This document shows, piece after piece, positions 1 to 6,516 of a DNA stretch of 18,291 nucleotides (its first letter is position 1; each line of letters opens with the position of its first letter). The DNA comes from Bacteroidota bacterium. GTDB lineage: Bacteria > Bacteroidota > Bacteroidia > Bacteroidales > VadinHA17. A program made the translations under genes and the position numbers. Below the pieces are notes generated by a model that worked only from the letters and a program-made list of their open reading frames with translations, searched no databases and had not been told where the DNA came from. The stretch spans positions 1-18,291 of the forward strand of contig JAUWMO010000023.1 of assembly GCA_030613125.1 (NCBI GenBank). The letters run 5' to 3'.

Positions 1-125
1 GTTTAATGTAACTTTCAACCATTTCATTTAAAGAAGTGTATTTTAGGCTCAATTACAGAACACGGGAAGTCCTTTTATACAGTTAGAGTGATAGTTCAAG
101 TGGAAAACCCACAAGGCGAATAGCG

Positions 126-218
126 ATGGATAAATTGAAAAGTGCACATCAGGCAGTAGAGGCAGTACGTAAAAATGTACGGCAATACGCATGGGTCATA
201 GACATCGGTATTATCTGA
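126..218 (+). pseudogene. Relic of a group II intron-type reverse transcriptase (fragment)
   Basis: A 30-residue reading frame contains the stretch KSAHQAVEAVRKNVRQYAWV followed by IDI. This resembles the part of group II intron (LtrA-like) reverse transcriptases where an RPGKSAHQAL-type motif leads into the first catalytic aspartate strand (WVLDLDIKxFFD). The frame stops right after the strand, and neither the catalytic YADD box nor a maturase domain is present nearby. The preceding RPG is not preserved. It is therefore at most a decayed fragment and not functional. The match is by eye to remembered family sequences; chance similarity over 25 residues cannot be excluded. Confidence 0.5.
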
Positions 219-314
219 TAAAGCCTGCTTTCAACGTGGGATTTTTCAGTCGATATATCTCAGTTGAACATTCAAATAGTTCAGGCGGGAGTGCCTTTGG
301 CAAAACCACTTTGT

Positions 315-349
315 AACCACTTGAAACCCTTTATACTTGTTCCACATTG
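315..349 (+). repeat. 35-bp direct repeat, copy A
   Basis: Begins AACCACTTGAAACCCTTTAT and ends with a TTGTTCCACA-type tail. It matches 588-622 with two mismatches by eye. The two copies bracket the palindromic element at 402-488. Confidence 0.75.
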
Positions 350-401
350 TTCCATGTTGTTTCAGTTTGCCCTGGTGTCAGGTAACATTTCATTTGTCGG
401 A

Positions 402-488
402 TGTCATTTCGAGGGAAGCGGAGCGACGAGAAATCTCCATCTAATACACAGGGGATTTCTCACCGTCAGTTGACGGATCGAAATGACA
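402..488. repeat. REP-like palindromic intergenic element
   Basis: The outer arms TGTCATTTCGA (402-412) and TCGAAATGACA (478-488) are perfect 11-bp inverted repeats. Inner arms GAGAAATC (428-435) and GATTTCTC (454-461) are also perfect. The right half carries a further small hairpin CCGTCA-GT-TGACGG (463-476). The whole can fold into one long imperfect stem. Elements with these arms are common between genes in Bacteroidota genomes; related half-copies occur here at 8540-8608 and 8619-8655. No coding capacity. Confidence 0.8.
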
Positions 489-587
489 AAGAAGGTGTGA
501 CACAACACCAGATTAAATTTATATGTTATAAATTTTTACAACTTGAAACTCCTGGAACTCCTGTGAAACTATTTTGAAACCACTTGA

Positions 588-622
588 AACCACTTGAAAC
601 CCTTTATAATTGTTCCACATAG
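588..622 (+). repeat. 35-bp direct repeat, copy B
   Basis: Second copy of the 315-349 repeat (two mismatches). It is preceded by further tandem copies of the unit AACCACTTGA at about 577-597, so the repeat appears to have grown by slippage. It ends just before the purE stop codon. Confidence 0.75.
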
Positions 623-624
623 TT

Positions 625-1128
625 TCATACCTTATAATCAAACTTAATATCTTCCAGCTCCTTATTTGCCTTTTTTACCTTTTCTTTCAGACTTTCTTTA
701 AATTTATTAAGCTTAGCCTGAAGCTCTTTATCGGAAAGGGCCAGCATTTGAGCGGCTAATATGCCGGCATTACGGGCACCATTAATACCAACCGTGGCAA
801 CAGGGATCCCCGGAGGCATTTGTACTATGGATAGAAGCGAATCCCAGCCTTCAAGTGTAGCATTAATGGGAACTCCAATTACAGGGATATTGGTCATCGA
901 TGCAATAACGCCTGGCAGATGGGCGGCCATACCGGCGCCGGCAATAATTACCTTAAGTCCACGTTCTGAAGCAGATTTAGCAAATTTTTCAACCTCTTCA
1001 GGTGTGCGGTGGGCTGAAAGTGCATTCAATTCAAAAGGGATCTGAAGATCGTTTAAGACTTTTGCTGCTTCTTCCATTACAGACAGGTCAGAAGTGCTGC
1101 CCATAATTATACTTACTTTTGCCTCCAT
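625..1128 (-). CDS. purE: N5-carboxyaminoimidazole ribonucleotide mutase PurE
   Basis: Class I PurE, which moves the carboxyl group of N5-CAIR to give CAIR in de novo purine synthesis. The 167-residue protein has the family landmarks in order: MGSTSD at 9-14, SAHRTP with the catalytic histidine at about 38-43, AGAGMAAHLPG at 63-73, and GWDSLLSIVQMPPGIPVATV at about 94-113. The C-terminal tail is lysine-rich and helical. I chose ATG 1128; an in-frame TTG at 1170 would add 14 residues (MTCKKTNTLKHTEN) that the family lacks, and a -7-like box (1168-1175) overlaps that longer start. A partner PurK is not in the window, so it must be elsewhere. Divergent from hpt, another purine gene. Family assignment is very secure. 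Confidence 0.96.
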   Translation of the reverse strand: MEAKVSIIMGSTSDLSVMEEAAKVLNDLQIPFELNALSAHRTPEEVEKFAKSASERGLKVIIAGAGMAAHLPGVIASMTNIPVIGVPINATLEGWDSLLSIVQMPPGIPVATVGINGARNAGILAAQMLALSDKELQAKLNKFKESLKEKVKKANKELEDIKFDYKV

Positions 1129-1167
1129 GTTTTCAGTATGTTTTAAGGTATTTGTTTTTTTGCATGT

Positions 1168-1175
1168 CAAAGTTA
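1168..1175 (-). promoter_or_regulatory. Candidate -7 box of the purE promoter
   Basis: On the minus strand this reads TAACTTTG, a full match to the Bacteroidota -7 consensus TAnnTTTG. Transcription would begin near 1162, giving a leader of about 33 nt before the ATG at 1128. No clear -33 TTTG box is seen at the expected distance, so the call rests on the -7 element and its position. Confidence 0.4.
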
Positions 1176-1226
1176 CGTCAAATATTTGTATTTTAGGAAC
1201 CCGAATAGTTTACTAAACTTTATTTC

Positions 1227-1769
1227 ATGGGAAAAGTTAAGTTGCTGGATAAGAGTTTTAAACTGTATATTTCCGCTGAAGAAATTGAAAAGAATGTTAA
1301 TATTCTGGCCCGGCAAATAAACAATGAGTTAAAAGGAGAAGAGGTCTGTTTTCTTGGTGTACTTAATGGCGCCTTTATGTTTGCATCTGATCTGCTTAGA
1401 CAGATCAATCTTAATTGCCGGACAACATTCCTGAAACTTGCATCATATTCAGGAACTTCAAGTACGGGTAAAGTAAAACAGCTTATAGGGATAAATGAAG
1501 ATATTAAAGATTCTGTTGTAGTTGTAGTTGAAGATATTGTAGATACCGGATCGACCCTGGAATATCTTGTAAAACTATTAAAAGAATATGGTCCAAAAGA
1601 TATTAAAATTGCCACAATGTTTATGAAACCGGAAGCATATGTGGGCGAAATATCCATCGATTATATCGGTATGAAAATACAAAATGAATTTGTTGTTGGT
1701 TATGGGCTTGATTATGAAGGATATGGCCGTAATTTAAAAGATCTGTATATACTTGAATCTCAGAACTGA
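1227..1769 (+). CDS. hpt: Hypoxanthine phosphoribosyltransferase
   Basis: Purine salvage enzyme joining hypoxanthine (and probably guanine) to PRPP to give IMP/GMP. The 180-residue length is normal for the Hpt family. Visible landmarks are the LGVLNGAFMFASDL segment (43-56), the PRPP-binding loop VVVEDIVDTGSTL (about 99-111) with its paired acidic residues, the base-proximal lysine region IATMFMKPE (128-136) and the C-terminal FVVGYGLDYEGYGRNL (155-170) that is diagnostic of hypoxanthine rather than orotate or uracil transferases. It starts with ATG, 98 bp from the divergent purE start. Downstream lie a repeat-rich gap and adk. Confidence 0.95.
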   Translation: MGKVKLLDKSFKLYISAEEIEKNVNILARQINNELKGEEVCFLGVLNGAFMFASDLLRQINLNCRTTFLKLASYSGTSSTGKVKQLIGINEDIKDSVVVVVEDIVDTGSTLEYLVKLLKEYGPKDIKIATMFMKPEAYVGEISIDYIGMKIQNEFVVGYGLDYEGYGRNLKDLYILESQN

Positions 1770-1809
1770 TTTATTGGTGGTTATGTTCATTTTTTTGTTA
1801 TACATGATA

Positions 1810-1915
1810 GAAATTATTGTGCCGAAGGCACGCCTTTGGCGGAATGTTGGAATATTGGAATATTGTGCCATAGGCCTGCCCGACTTCGTCATTCAGGCGG
1901 GCACTCCTTTGGAGG
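1810..1915. repeat. Short palindromic repeats between hpt and adk
   Basis: The 288-bp gap between hpt and adk contains no credible gene; a 77-codon frame at 1753-1986 is made of repeat sequence. It holds a GCCGAAGGCACGCCTTTGGC hairpin (about 1821-1840), a tandem GGAATATT unit, and a GCCTGCCCG...CAGGCGGGC imperfect inverted repeat. The segment TTCAGGCGGG...CCTTTGG (from about 1892) resembles 281-300, so it is an interspersed family. Confidence 0.6.
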
Positions 1916-1990
1916 AATTGGATCCTGTTCGAGTCTTTGAAAGTAACAATTTTTCCATTTTTCCATCATTCCTTGATCATTATTAATAAA

Positions 1991-2033
1991 GCGCCCAATG
2001 GGTGCAATTCAAAGCCACCTTCTTAGAGGGTGG
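1991..2033 (+). other. Two small hairpins in the adk leader
   Basis: GCGCCC-AAT-GGGTGC (1991-2005, one G-T pair) and CCACC...GGTGG (2015-2019 with 2029-2033) lie 25 to 65 bp before the adk ATG. They may be part of an intergenic repeat or act on the adk transcript leader; the sequence alone does not decide. Confidence 0.4.
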
Positions 2034-2057
2034 ATATTTACTAAAAACATATCAACT

Positions 2058-2630
2058 ATGATTAATATTGTTTTATTTGGTCCTCCCGGATCGGGGAAGG
2101 GTACACAATCGGAAAAGTTAATTGAGAAATACGGACTTAATCACCTTTCAACCGGAGATATCCTTAGAAGTGAATTAGCAAATAGTACACCATTAGGCAA
2201 GAAAGCGAAGGCTTTCATGAACAGAGGTGACCTGGTGCCGGACAAGGATGTGATTGAAATGGTAATAAATAAACTTGATAGTTATGAAGATGCCAATGGT
2301 TTTATTTTTGACGGATTCCCCAGAACTCAGGAACAGGCCAGGTTTTTAAGACATCATCTGACTGATCGTGACCTTAGGGTAACTCTTATGATCAGATTGG
2401 AAGTGGCTCATGAAGAATTGGTAAAAAGACTTTTATTAAGAGGGGAAAAGACAGGCAGAACAGATGATGAGATAAGTATTATCGAAAACAGAATAGATGT
2501 TTATTTGCAACAGAGTGAGCCGGTTGTGGAATTTTATGAAAAAATGAGAAAATATGTCCCAATTATTGGAGCAGGAACAATTGATGATATTTTTTATCGG
2601 ATCTGCCAGGCAATTGATGCCAGAATCTAA
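2058..2630 (+). CDS. adk: Adenylate kinase
   Basis: Interconverts ATP + AMP and 2 ADP in the cytoplasm. The 190-residue protein has the P-loop GPPGSGKGT (8-16), the AMP-binding STGDILR (31-37), FDGFPRT (84-90), and a short LID segment RGEKTGRTDD at about 128-137, i.e. the short-lid form without a zinc-binding insert. I start at ATG 2058 because the P-loop then sits at residue 8 as in the family; an in-frame ATG at 1998 would add 20 residues translated from hairpin sequence. It lies upstream of obgE on the same strand; an adk-obgE neighbourhood is usual in Bacteroidota. Confidence 0.96.
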   Translation: MINIVLFGPPGSGKGTQSEKLIEKYGLNHLSTGDILRSELANSTPLGKKAKAFMNRGDLVPDKDVIEMVINKLDSYEDANGFIFDGFPRTQEQARFLRHHLTDRDLRVTLMIRLEVAHEELVKRLLLRGEKTGRTDDEISIIENRIDVYLQQSEPVVEFYEKMRKYVPIIGAGTIDDIFYRICQAIDARI

Positions 2631-2688
2631 TCTGATGGGATTATTTCCCCGTCTCTTGAGGCAATAAATATGTGAAATTATATTGAGA

Positions 2689-2754
2689 TACCCCGCTGCT
2701 TGTCCCAAAGTCACAAAGGTCCAAAGGACTCCCTTACGGGACGGCAGGGTAGTT
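2689..2754 (+). repeat. Interspersed repeat upstream of obgE, copy 1
   Basis: Begins TACCCCGCTGCTTGT, contains GTCCAAAGGACTC and ends CCCTTACGGGACGGCAGGGT. The same blocks in the same order occur at 3901-3970, downstream of obgE. GTCC-AAA-GGAC and CCCTTACGGG can each form a small hairpin. Confidence 0.8.
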
Positions 2755-2793
2755 TAATAACTGACTAATTCAAGTTACATCAAATTAAACAGA

Positions 2794-3801
2794 ATGGCCG
2801 AACCTAATTTTGTTGATTATGTGAAGATCTTTTGCCGGTCGGGGAAAGGAGGAGCAGGCTCATCCCATTTGCGTCGCGAAAAGTATGTGCCTAAAGGAGG
2901 TCCCGATGGTGGAGATGGAGGACGGGGCGGACATGTTATTCTGAAAGGGAATAATCAGCTCTGGACCCTGCTGCACCTGAAATTCAGAAAACATATTATG
3001 GCCGAAAACGGTTCAAACGGAGCGGGAGCATTAAAAACCGGTGCCGACGGGAAAGATGTGGTTGTTGAAGTTCCACTTGGAACAGTGGCAAGAAATGGCA
3101 AAACAGAAAAAGTCCTTTTTGAGATTGTTGACCATGACGATGAAAAGATCCTTGTAAAAGGTGGAAGAGGAGGCCTTGGTAATACCCATTTTAAATCACC
3201 CACTAATCAAACTCCCAAATATGCACAGCCCGGTGAACCCGGGTCAGAAGATCGGTATATACTTGAATTAAAGGTCCTTGCCGATGTCGGGCTGGTCGGA
3301 TTTCCAAACGCGGGGAAATCAACCCTTCTGTCTGTTGTTTCATCTGCCAAACCCAGGATCGCAAATTATCCGTTCACCACTCTCGTCCCTAACCTGGGTA
3401 TTGTCTCGTATCGCGACTATAAATCATTTATTATGGCAGATATACCAGGCATAATCGAAGGGGCTCATGAAGGAAAAGGCCTGGGTTTACGATTTTTAAA
3501 ACATATTGAGAGGAATTCTATGTTGCTTTTTTTAATTCCTTCTGATTCGGCCGATATTTACAAAGAATATAATATCCTTTTAGGGGAATTGGAAAAATAC
3601 AATCCTGAATTACTCGATAAAAAACGGATACTTGCAATCTCAAAATCCGATTTTCTGGATGAAGAATTAAAAAACGAAATTAAAAAAGACCTGCCTGCTA
3701 TTCCATGGTGTTTTATTTCCTCGGTGACCAGCGAAGGTATTACAGATTTGAAGGATCTGATCTGGAACGAATTAAGTCAGAGGGTTATACTTGCCAGCTG
3801 A
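2794..3801 (+). CDS. obgE: Obg family GTPase ObgE/CgtA
   Basis: Essential GTPase that binds the large ribosomal subunit during assembly and links to the stringent response. The N-terminal glycine-rich OBG fold (about 1-158) is obvious from GKGGAGSSHLRREK, PKGGPDGGDGGRGG and KGGRGGLGN. The G domain follows: G1 GFPNAGKST (169-177), G2 near YPFTT (192-196), G3 DIPG (216-219), G4 as SKSD (283-286) in place of NKxD, and G5 SSV (309-311). The protein ends at 335 residues with no extra C-terminal domain. Its last 11 bases and upstream neighbours are partly duplicated 95 bp downstream (see findings). Copies of one repeat lie on both sides. Confidence 0.96.
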   Translation: MAEPNFVDYVKIFCRSGKGGAGSSHLRREKYVPKGGPDGGDGGRGGHVILKGNNQLWTLLHLKFRKHIMAENGSNGAGALKTGADGKDVVVEVPLGTVARNGKTEKVLFEIVDHDDEKILVKGGRGGLGNTHFKSPTNQTPKYAQPGEPGSEDRYILELKVLADVGLVGFPNAGKSTLLSVVSSAKPRIANYPFTTLVPNLGIVSYRDYKSFIMADIPGIIEGAHEGKGLGLRFLKHIERNSMLLFLIPSDSADIYKEYNILLGELEKYNPELLDKKRILAISKSDFLDEELKNEIKKDLPAIPWCFISSVTSEGITDLKDLIWNELSQRVILAS

Positions 3802-3890
3802 AGCGGCCCGCCTGAATGGAACGGGCAGGCAGTACAGGCATGCCAGCCCGACTGCGAAGCAAGTCGGGATCTCAGAGGGTTATACCTGCC
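3778..3890 (+). repeat. Duplicated 3' end of obgE enclosing hairpins
   Basis: CAGAGGGTTATACTTGCC at 3778-3795, inside the last obgE codons, recurs with one change at 3873-3890. The 95-bp interval carries GCCCGCC...GGGCAGGC-type complementarity and a perfect 7-bp hairpin CCCGACT (3847-3853) / AGTCGGG (3862-3868). This looks like a small insertion with a duplicated target, or a tandem duplication that later took up repeats. Confidence 0.6.
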
Positions 3891-3900
3891 TGCCGACAGG

Positions 3901-3970
3901 TACCCCGCTGCTTGTTCCAGATGTCCAAAGGACTCCTATGGAGGATCCCTTACGGGACGGCGGGGAGGTT
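3901..3970 (+). repeat. Interspersed repeat downstream of obgE, copy 2
   Basis: Same blocks as 2689-2754: TACCCCGCTGCTTGT, GTCCAAAGGACTC, CCCTTACGGGACGGC. It carries about 10 extra bases between the second and third blocks and ends GCGGGG, complementary to the CCCCGC at its start. Confidence 0.8.
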
Positions 3971-4025
3971 CATTATTGAGTATTGAGAAAAAAGGAAAAA
4001 GTTATTCATTAAAAGAAAAAAGGGT

Positions 4026-4041
4026 CCAGGGCTTACCCTGG
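4026..4041 (+). terminator. Hairpin between obgE and the PAP2 gene
   Basis: CCAGGG-CTTA-CCCTGG is a perfect 6-bp stem with a 4-base loop. No T-run follows, so it is a weak intrinsic terminator candidate at best, or another palindromic repeat. Confidence 0.3.
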
Positions 4042-4067
4042 GATTTAATACAATTTACTAATATTTG

Positions 4068-4652
4068 ATGATAGATTTTCTTGACCAGCTTGATAAGACT
4101 GTTTTTTTGTTCCTTAACGGGTTTAATTCAGTCTTTTGGGATAAGGTTATGTGGTGGGTCAGCGGTGATACTTCATGGATATTTCTTTATATACTCATCC
4201 TTTTATGGCTTGCAAAAGAATATAAATGGCGTATGCTTGCCATTGTTTTGGCTATTGCTATAATGGTTACTTTAAGTGATCAGACATCTGTTCATATGTT
4301 TAAAGAGGTGGTAAGGCGGTTAAGGCCATGTCATTGCCCTGATATATCACAACTTGTACATATTGTAAATGATTATTGTGGAGGCAAATATGGTTTTGTT
4401 TCATCGCATGCTGCCAACACTTTTGCAGTAGCCATGTTTAGTTCAGGGCTTTTAAAAAACAAGTACTACACATGGTTCATTTTCCTGTGGGCAACATTTG
4501 TATCATACAGCCGTATTTATCTTGGTGTGCACTATCCGGGTGATATTACCGGAGGGGCCCTTCTCGGAATATTAATTGGCTGGTTGATCCTTACAATATA
4601 CAAGGTAACAGAACGAAAACTTCTTTTGAGGTTTAAATTCTTTAATTTGTAA
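4068..4652 (+). CDS. PAP2 superfamily membrane phosphatase
   Basis: Integral membrane phosphatase of the PAP2 family, acting on lipid phosphates such as undecaprenyl pyrophosphate or phosphatidic acid derivatives. All three signature motifs are present: KEVVRRLRP (KxxxxxxRP), SSHAANTF (the PSGH position, with the catalytic histidine) and SRIYLGVHYPGD (SRxxxxxHxxxD). Several hydrophobic segments (about 35-55, 57-75, 110-125 and 150-175 by eye) predict a multi-pass protein. Start ATG 4068, one codon after an in-frame TTG. It is the first of a same-strand run with lplA and the plsC-like gene; the lipid theme fits, but the exact substrate cannot be told. BacA-independent undecaprenyl recycling is one possibility. 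Confidence 0.88.
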   Translation: MIDFLDQLDKTVFLFLNGFNSVFWDKVMWWVSGDTSWIFLYILILLWLAKEYKWRMLAIVLAIAIMVTLSDQTSVHMFKEVVRRLRPCHCPDISQLVHIVNDYCGGKYGFVSSHAANTFAVAMFSSGLLKNKYYTWFIFLWATFVSYSRIYLGVHYPGDITGGALLGILIGWLILTIYKVTERKLLLRFKFFNL

Positions 4653-4674
4653 TTTTCATCTTTAATTTGTATTG

Positions 4675-5655
4675 ATGCTTTGTTTAGTTAATTCCAATAC
4701 GGATATCTACTTTAACCTTGCTGCTGAAGAATATTTTTTTAAAAACTTTTCGGAAGATTGCTTTATGTTATGGCGAAGCGGACCATCTGTTGTTGTCGGA
4801 AAACATCAGAATACCCTGGCAGAGATAAATATTGAATATGTACAAAGACATCAGATCAAAGTAGCCCGCAGATTAACAGGAGGAGGCACCGTATACCACG
4901 ATCAGGGTAACCTCAATTTTACTTTTATAATGAAAGGGGAAGAAGGTAAACTTGTCGATTTCAGGAAATATACTGCGCCAATACAGGATATACTTGATGA
5001 ATTTGGCGTTGAAACCAGGTTTGAAGGCCATAATAATCTTTTGGTGAATGGGAAAAAAATATCCGGGAATGCGGAACATGTTTATAAAAAACGTGTCCTG
5101 CATCATGGGACTCTGCTGTTTTCAACTAACCTGAAAACTTTATCAGAAGTATTAAAAATATCAGAAGGTAAATACACACATAAAGGTGTAAAATCAATAA
5201 GGAGCCAGGTAACCAATTTAAGCGAACATCTGGACCAGCAATTGAATATAATAGAGTTCCGTGACAGGATTTTCGATTTTGTGTTGAAAAAATATTCTGA
5301 TGCCAGACGATATAAATTCACAGAACATGATTTCAGTGAAATAAATAAACTGGCAGAGAAAAAATATTCATCATGGGATTGGAATTTTGGATATTCTCCA
5401 AAATATGATTTCCTGAACAAAGGGAATTTTGAATCAGGTTTTATTGAAGTCAAACTCCATGTTGAAAAGGGTATTATTGAAGATATCAAAATTGTAAGTG
5501 ACTTTGTACCGCCCCAATTTATCAATAGTATAGAGCGATATTTAACTGGAAATAAACATACCGTTGAGAATATTTCAGATGCGTGGAATACCCTGTCACA
5601 AGATATTCCTATTAAAGAACTCAGTAAGGAAAAAGTGCTCCGGGTTTTTATATAA
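4675..5655 (+). CDS. lplA: Lipoate-protein ligase A
   Basis: Activates free lipoate with ATP and transfers it to E2 and GcvH lipoyl domains. The biotin/lipoate ligase fold is shown by RRLTGGGTVYHDQGNLNFTF (about 62-81), the RRxTGGGxVxHD box of LplA. The ISGNAEHVYKKRVLHHGTLL segment supplies the lysine that contacts lipoyl-AMP, and the C-terminal accessory domain is present (about 245-326). At 326 residues it matches two-domain LplA. ATG 4675 is preferred over the adjacent TTG at 4672. It follows the PAP2 gene by 22 bp, a gap containing a repeated CTTTAATTTGTA, so cotranscription is likely. It suggests scavenging of external lipoate; lipA/lipB are not seen here. Confidence 0.93.
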   Translation: MLCLVNSNTDIYFNLAAEEYFFKNFSEDCFMLWRSGPSVVVGKHQNTLAEINIEYVQRHQIKVARRLTGGGTVYHDQGNLNFTFIMKGEEGKLVDFRKYTAPIQDILDEFGVETRFEGHNNLLVNGKKISGNAEHVYKKRVLHHGTLLFSTNLKTLSEVLKISEGKYTHKGVKSIRSQVTNLSEHLDQQLNIIEFRDRIFDFVLKKYSDARRYKFTEHDFSEINKLAEKKYSSWDWNFGYSPKYDFLNKGNFESGFIEVKLHVEKGIIEDIKIVSDFVPPQFINSIERYLTGNKHTVENISDAWNTLSQDIPIKELSKEKVLRVFI

Positions 5656-5692
5656 AAAAAGGTTTTATTATTTTAACCTGTGTTACTGCTTA

Positions 5693-5707
5693 TGCCCTTT
5701 CAGGGCA
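5693..5707. other. Small hairpin between lplA and the plsC-like gene
   Basis: TGCCCT-TTC-AGGGCA is a perfect 6-bp stem with a 3-base loop, followed by A residues on the plus strand, so it does not look like a rho-independent terminator of lplA. Confidence 0.35.
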
Positions 5708-5771
5708 AAAAGGAAGATAAATAAATTAGGTTTAAAAAGTAAAATCTGCTCATAATTTGAAAATAAACCCA

Positions 5772-6509
5772 ATGAATTATATAAAATCCTTATTTGTCTG
5801 GTTTTTTTATATCCTGGTTTTAATCATACTATATATTCCTGCATTGCTGATCTGGCTGGTTACATTACCGTTTGACCGGAAATTATGGCTTTTGCACCAA
5901 TACACCTGCTTTTGGGCCTCTGTATATACCTGGATAAGCATATCCTGGAGAGTGACTATTCAGGGAAGGGGGAAAATTAAACCCGGAAAGATTTACGTAT
6001 TGATCTCCAATCATCAGTCTATACTAGATATTTTAGTGATGTACCGTTTGTTTGTACATTTTAAGTGGGTATCAAAAATTGAGTTGTTCAAGGTCCCCAT
6101 AATAGGCTGGAACATGAGTGCAAACAGGTATATATCACTGAAAAGGGGAAAACAGTCCGGTATCCTTCACATGATGAATGACAGTGAAAAAAAAATTCGT
6201 AACGGATCATCTGTTATGATATTTGCGGAAGGAACGAGATCACTGGATCAAAAGATTAAAGCTTTTAAAGAGGGGGCATTTAAACTGGCAGTAAAAACCC
6301 AAACACCAATCATCCCCATAGTTATTGACGGAACAGGTGAAGCCCTTCCAAAGAAAGGATTTGTATTTAAAGGACAACACAATATAACTGTGAATGTCCT
6401 TGATGAAATTTCTGTTGAAGGGTTGGAGGATAAAGATGTAAAATCCCTGATCTCAAAAGTAAAAGGTTTAATGGAAGAGGAATTACAAAGCATCAGGAAA
6501 ATCAGATAA
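5772..6509 (+). CDS. plsC: 1-acyl-sn-glycerol-3-phosphate acyltransferase (PlsC family)
   Basis: Transfers a fatty acyl group to lysophosphatidic acid to make phosphatidic acid, at the inner membrane. An N-terminal hydrophobic segment (about 5-35) anchors it. The acyltransferase motifs are in order: NHQSILD (motif I, NHxxxxD, catalytic His/Asp), the substrate block around SANRYISLKRGK, FAEGTRS (motif III, EGTRS) and PIIPIVIDGT (motif IV). At 245 residues from ATG 5772 (or 250 from TTG 5757) the length is normal. A gap of about 115 bp follows lplA, and the next gene begins only 7 bp after its stop, so the two are almost surely one transcript. Family sure; symbol by similarity. Confidence 0.92.
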   Translation: MNYIKSLFVWFFYILVLIILYIPALLIWLVTLPFDRKLWLLHQYTCFWASVYTWISISWRVTIQGRGKIKPGKIYVLISNHQSILDILVMYRLFVHFKWVSKIELFKVPIIGWNMSANRYISLKRGKQSGILHMMNDSEKKIRNGSSVMIFAEGTRSLDQKIKAFKEGAFKLAVKTQTPIIPIVIDGTGEALPKKGFVFKGQHNITVNVLDEISVEGLEDKDVKSLISKVKGLMEEELQSIRKIR

Positions 6510-6516
6510 TATAGAG

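Larger units (their letters stand above)
1..624. other. Gene-poor repeat-rich region with relics
   Basis: No intact gene is visible in this stretch. It holds a short reverse-transcriptase-like fragment (126-218), two near-identical 35-bp direct repeats (315-349 and 588-622) and a palindromic REP-like element (402-488). The open reading frame of 69 codons at 264-473 runs through the repeats and has no protein-like character, so I treat it as spurious. The right end abuts the stop codon of purE on the minus strand. Confidence 0.6.

Noticed and set aside
264..473. 69-codon open frame in the first intergenic region
   Set aside because: It is translated from direct repeats and the palindromic element, with no start signal or protein-like pattern.
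541..622. Possible CRISPR array from the repeated ACTTGAAAC units
   Set aside because: The units are about 10 bp, tandem and without spacers; no cas gene is present.
1753..1986. 77-codon frame overlapping the end of hpt
   Set aside because: It runs through hairpin and tandem repeats between hpt and adk, and its only protein-like part is the shifted hpt end.
1998..2057. Longer adenylate kinase start at ATG 1998
   Set aside because: The added 20 residues come from two leader hairpins, and the P-loop position fits ATG 2058.
3791..3979. 62-codon frame after obgE
   Set aside because: It lies entirely in the 3' duplication and the interspersed repeat, so it is a repeat translation.
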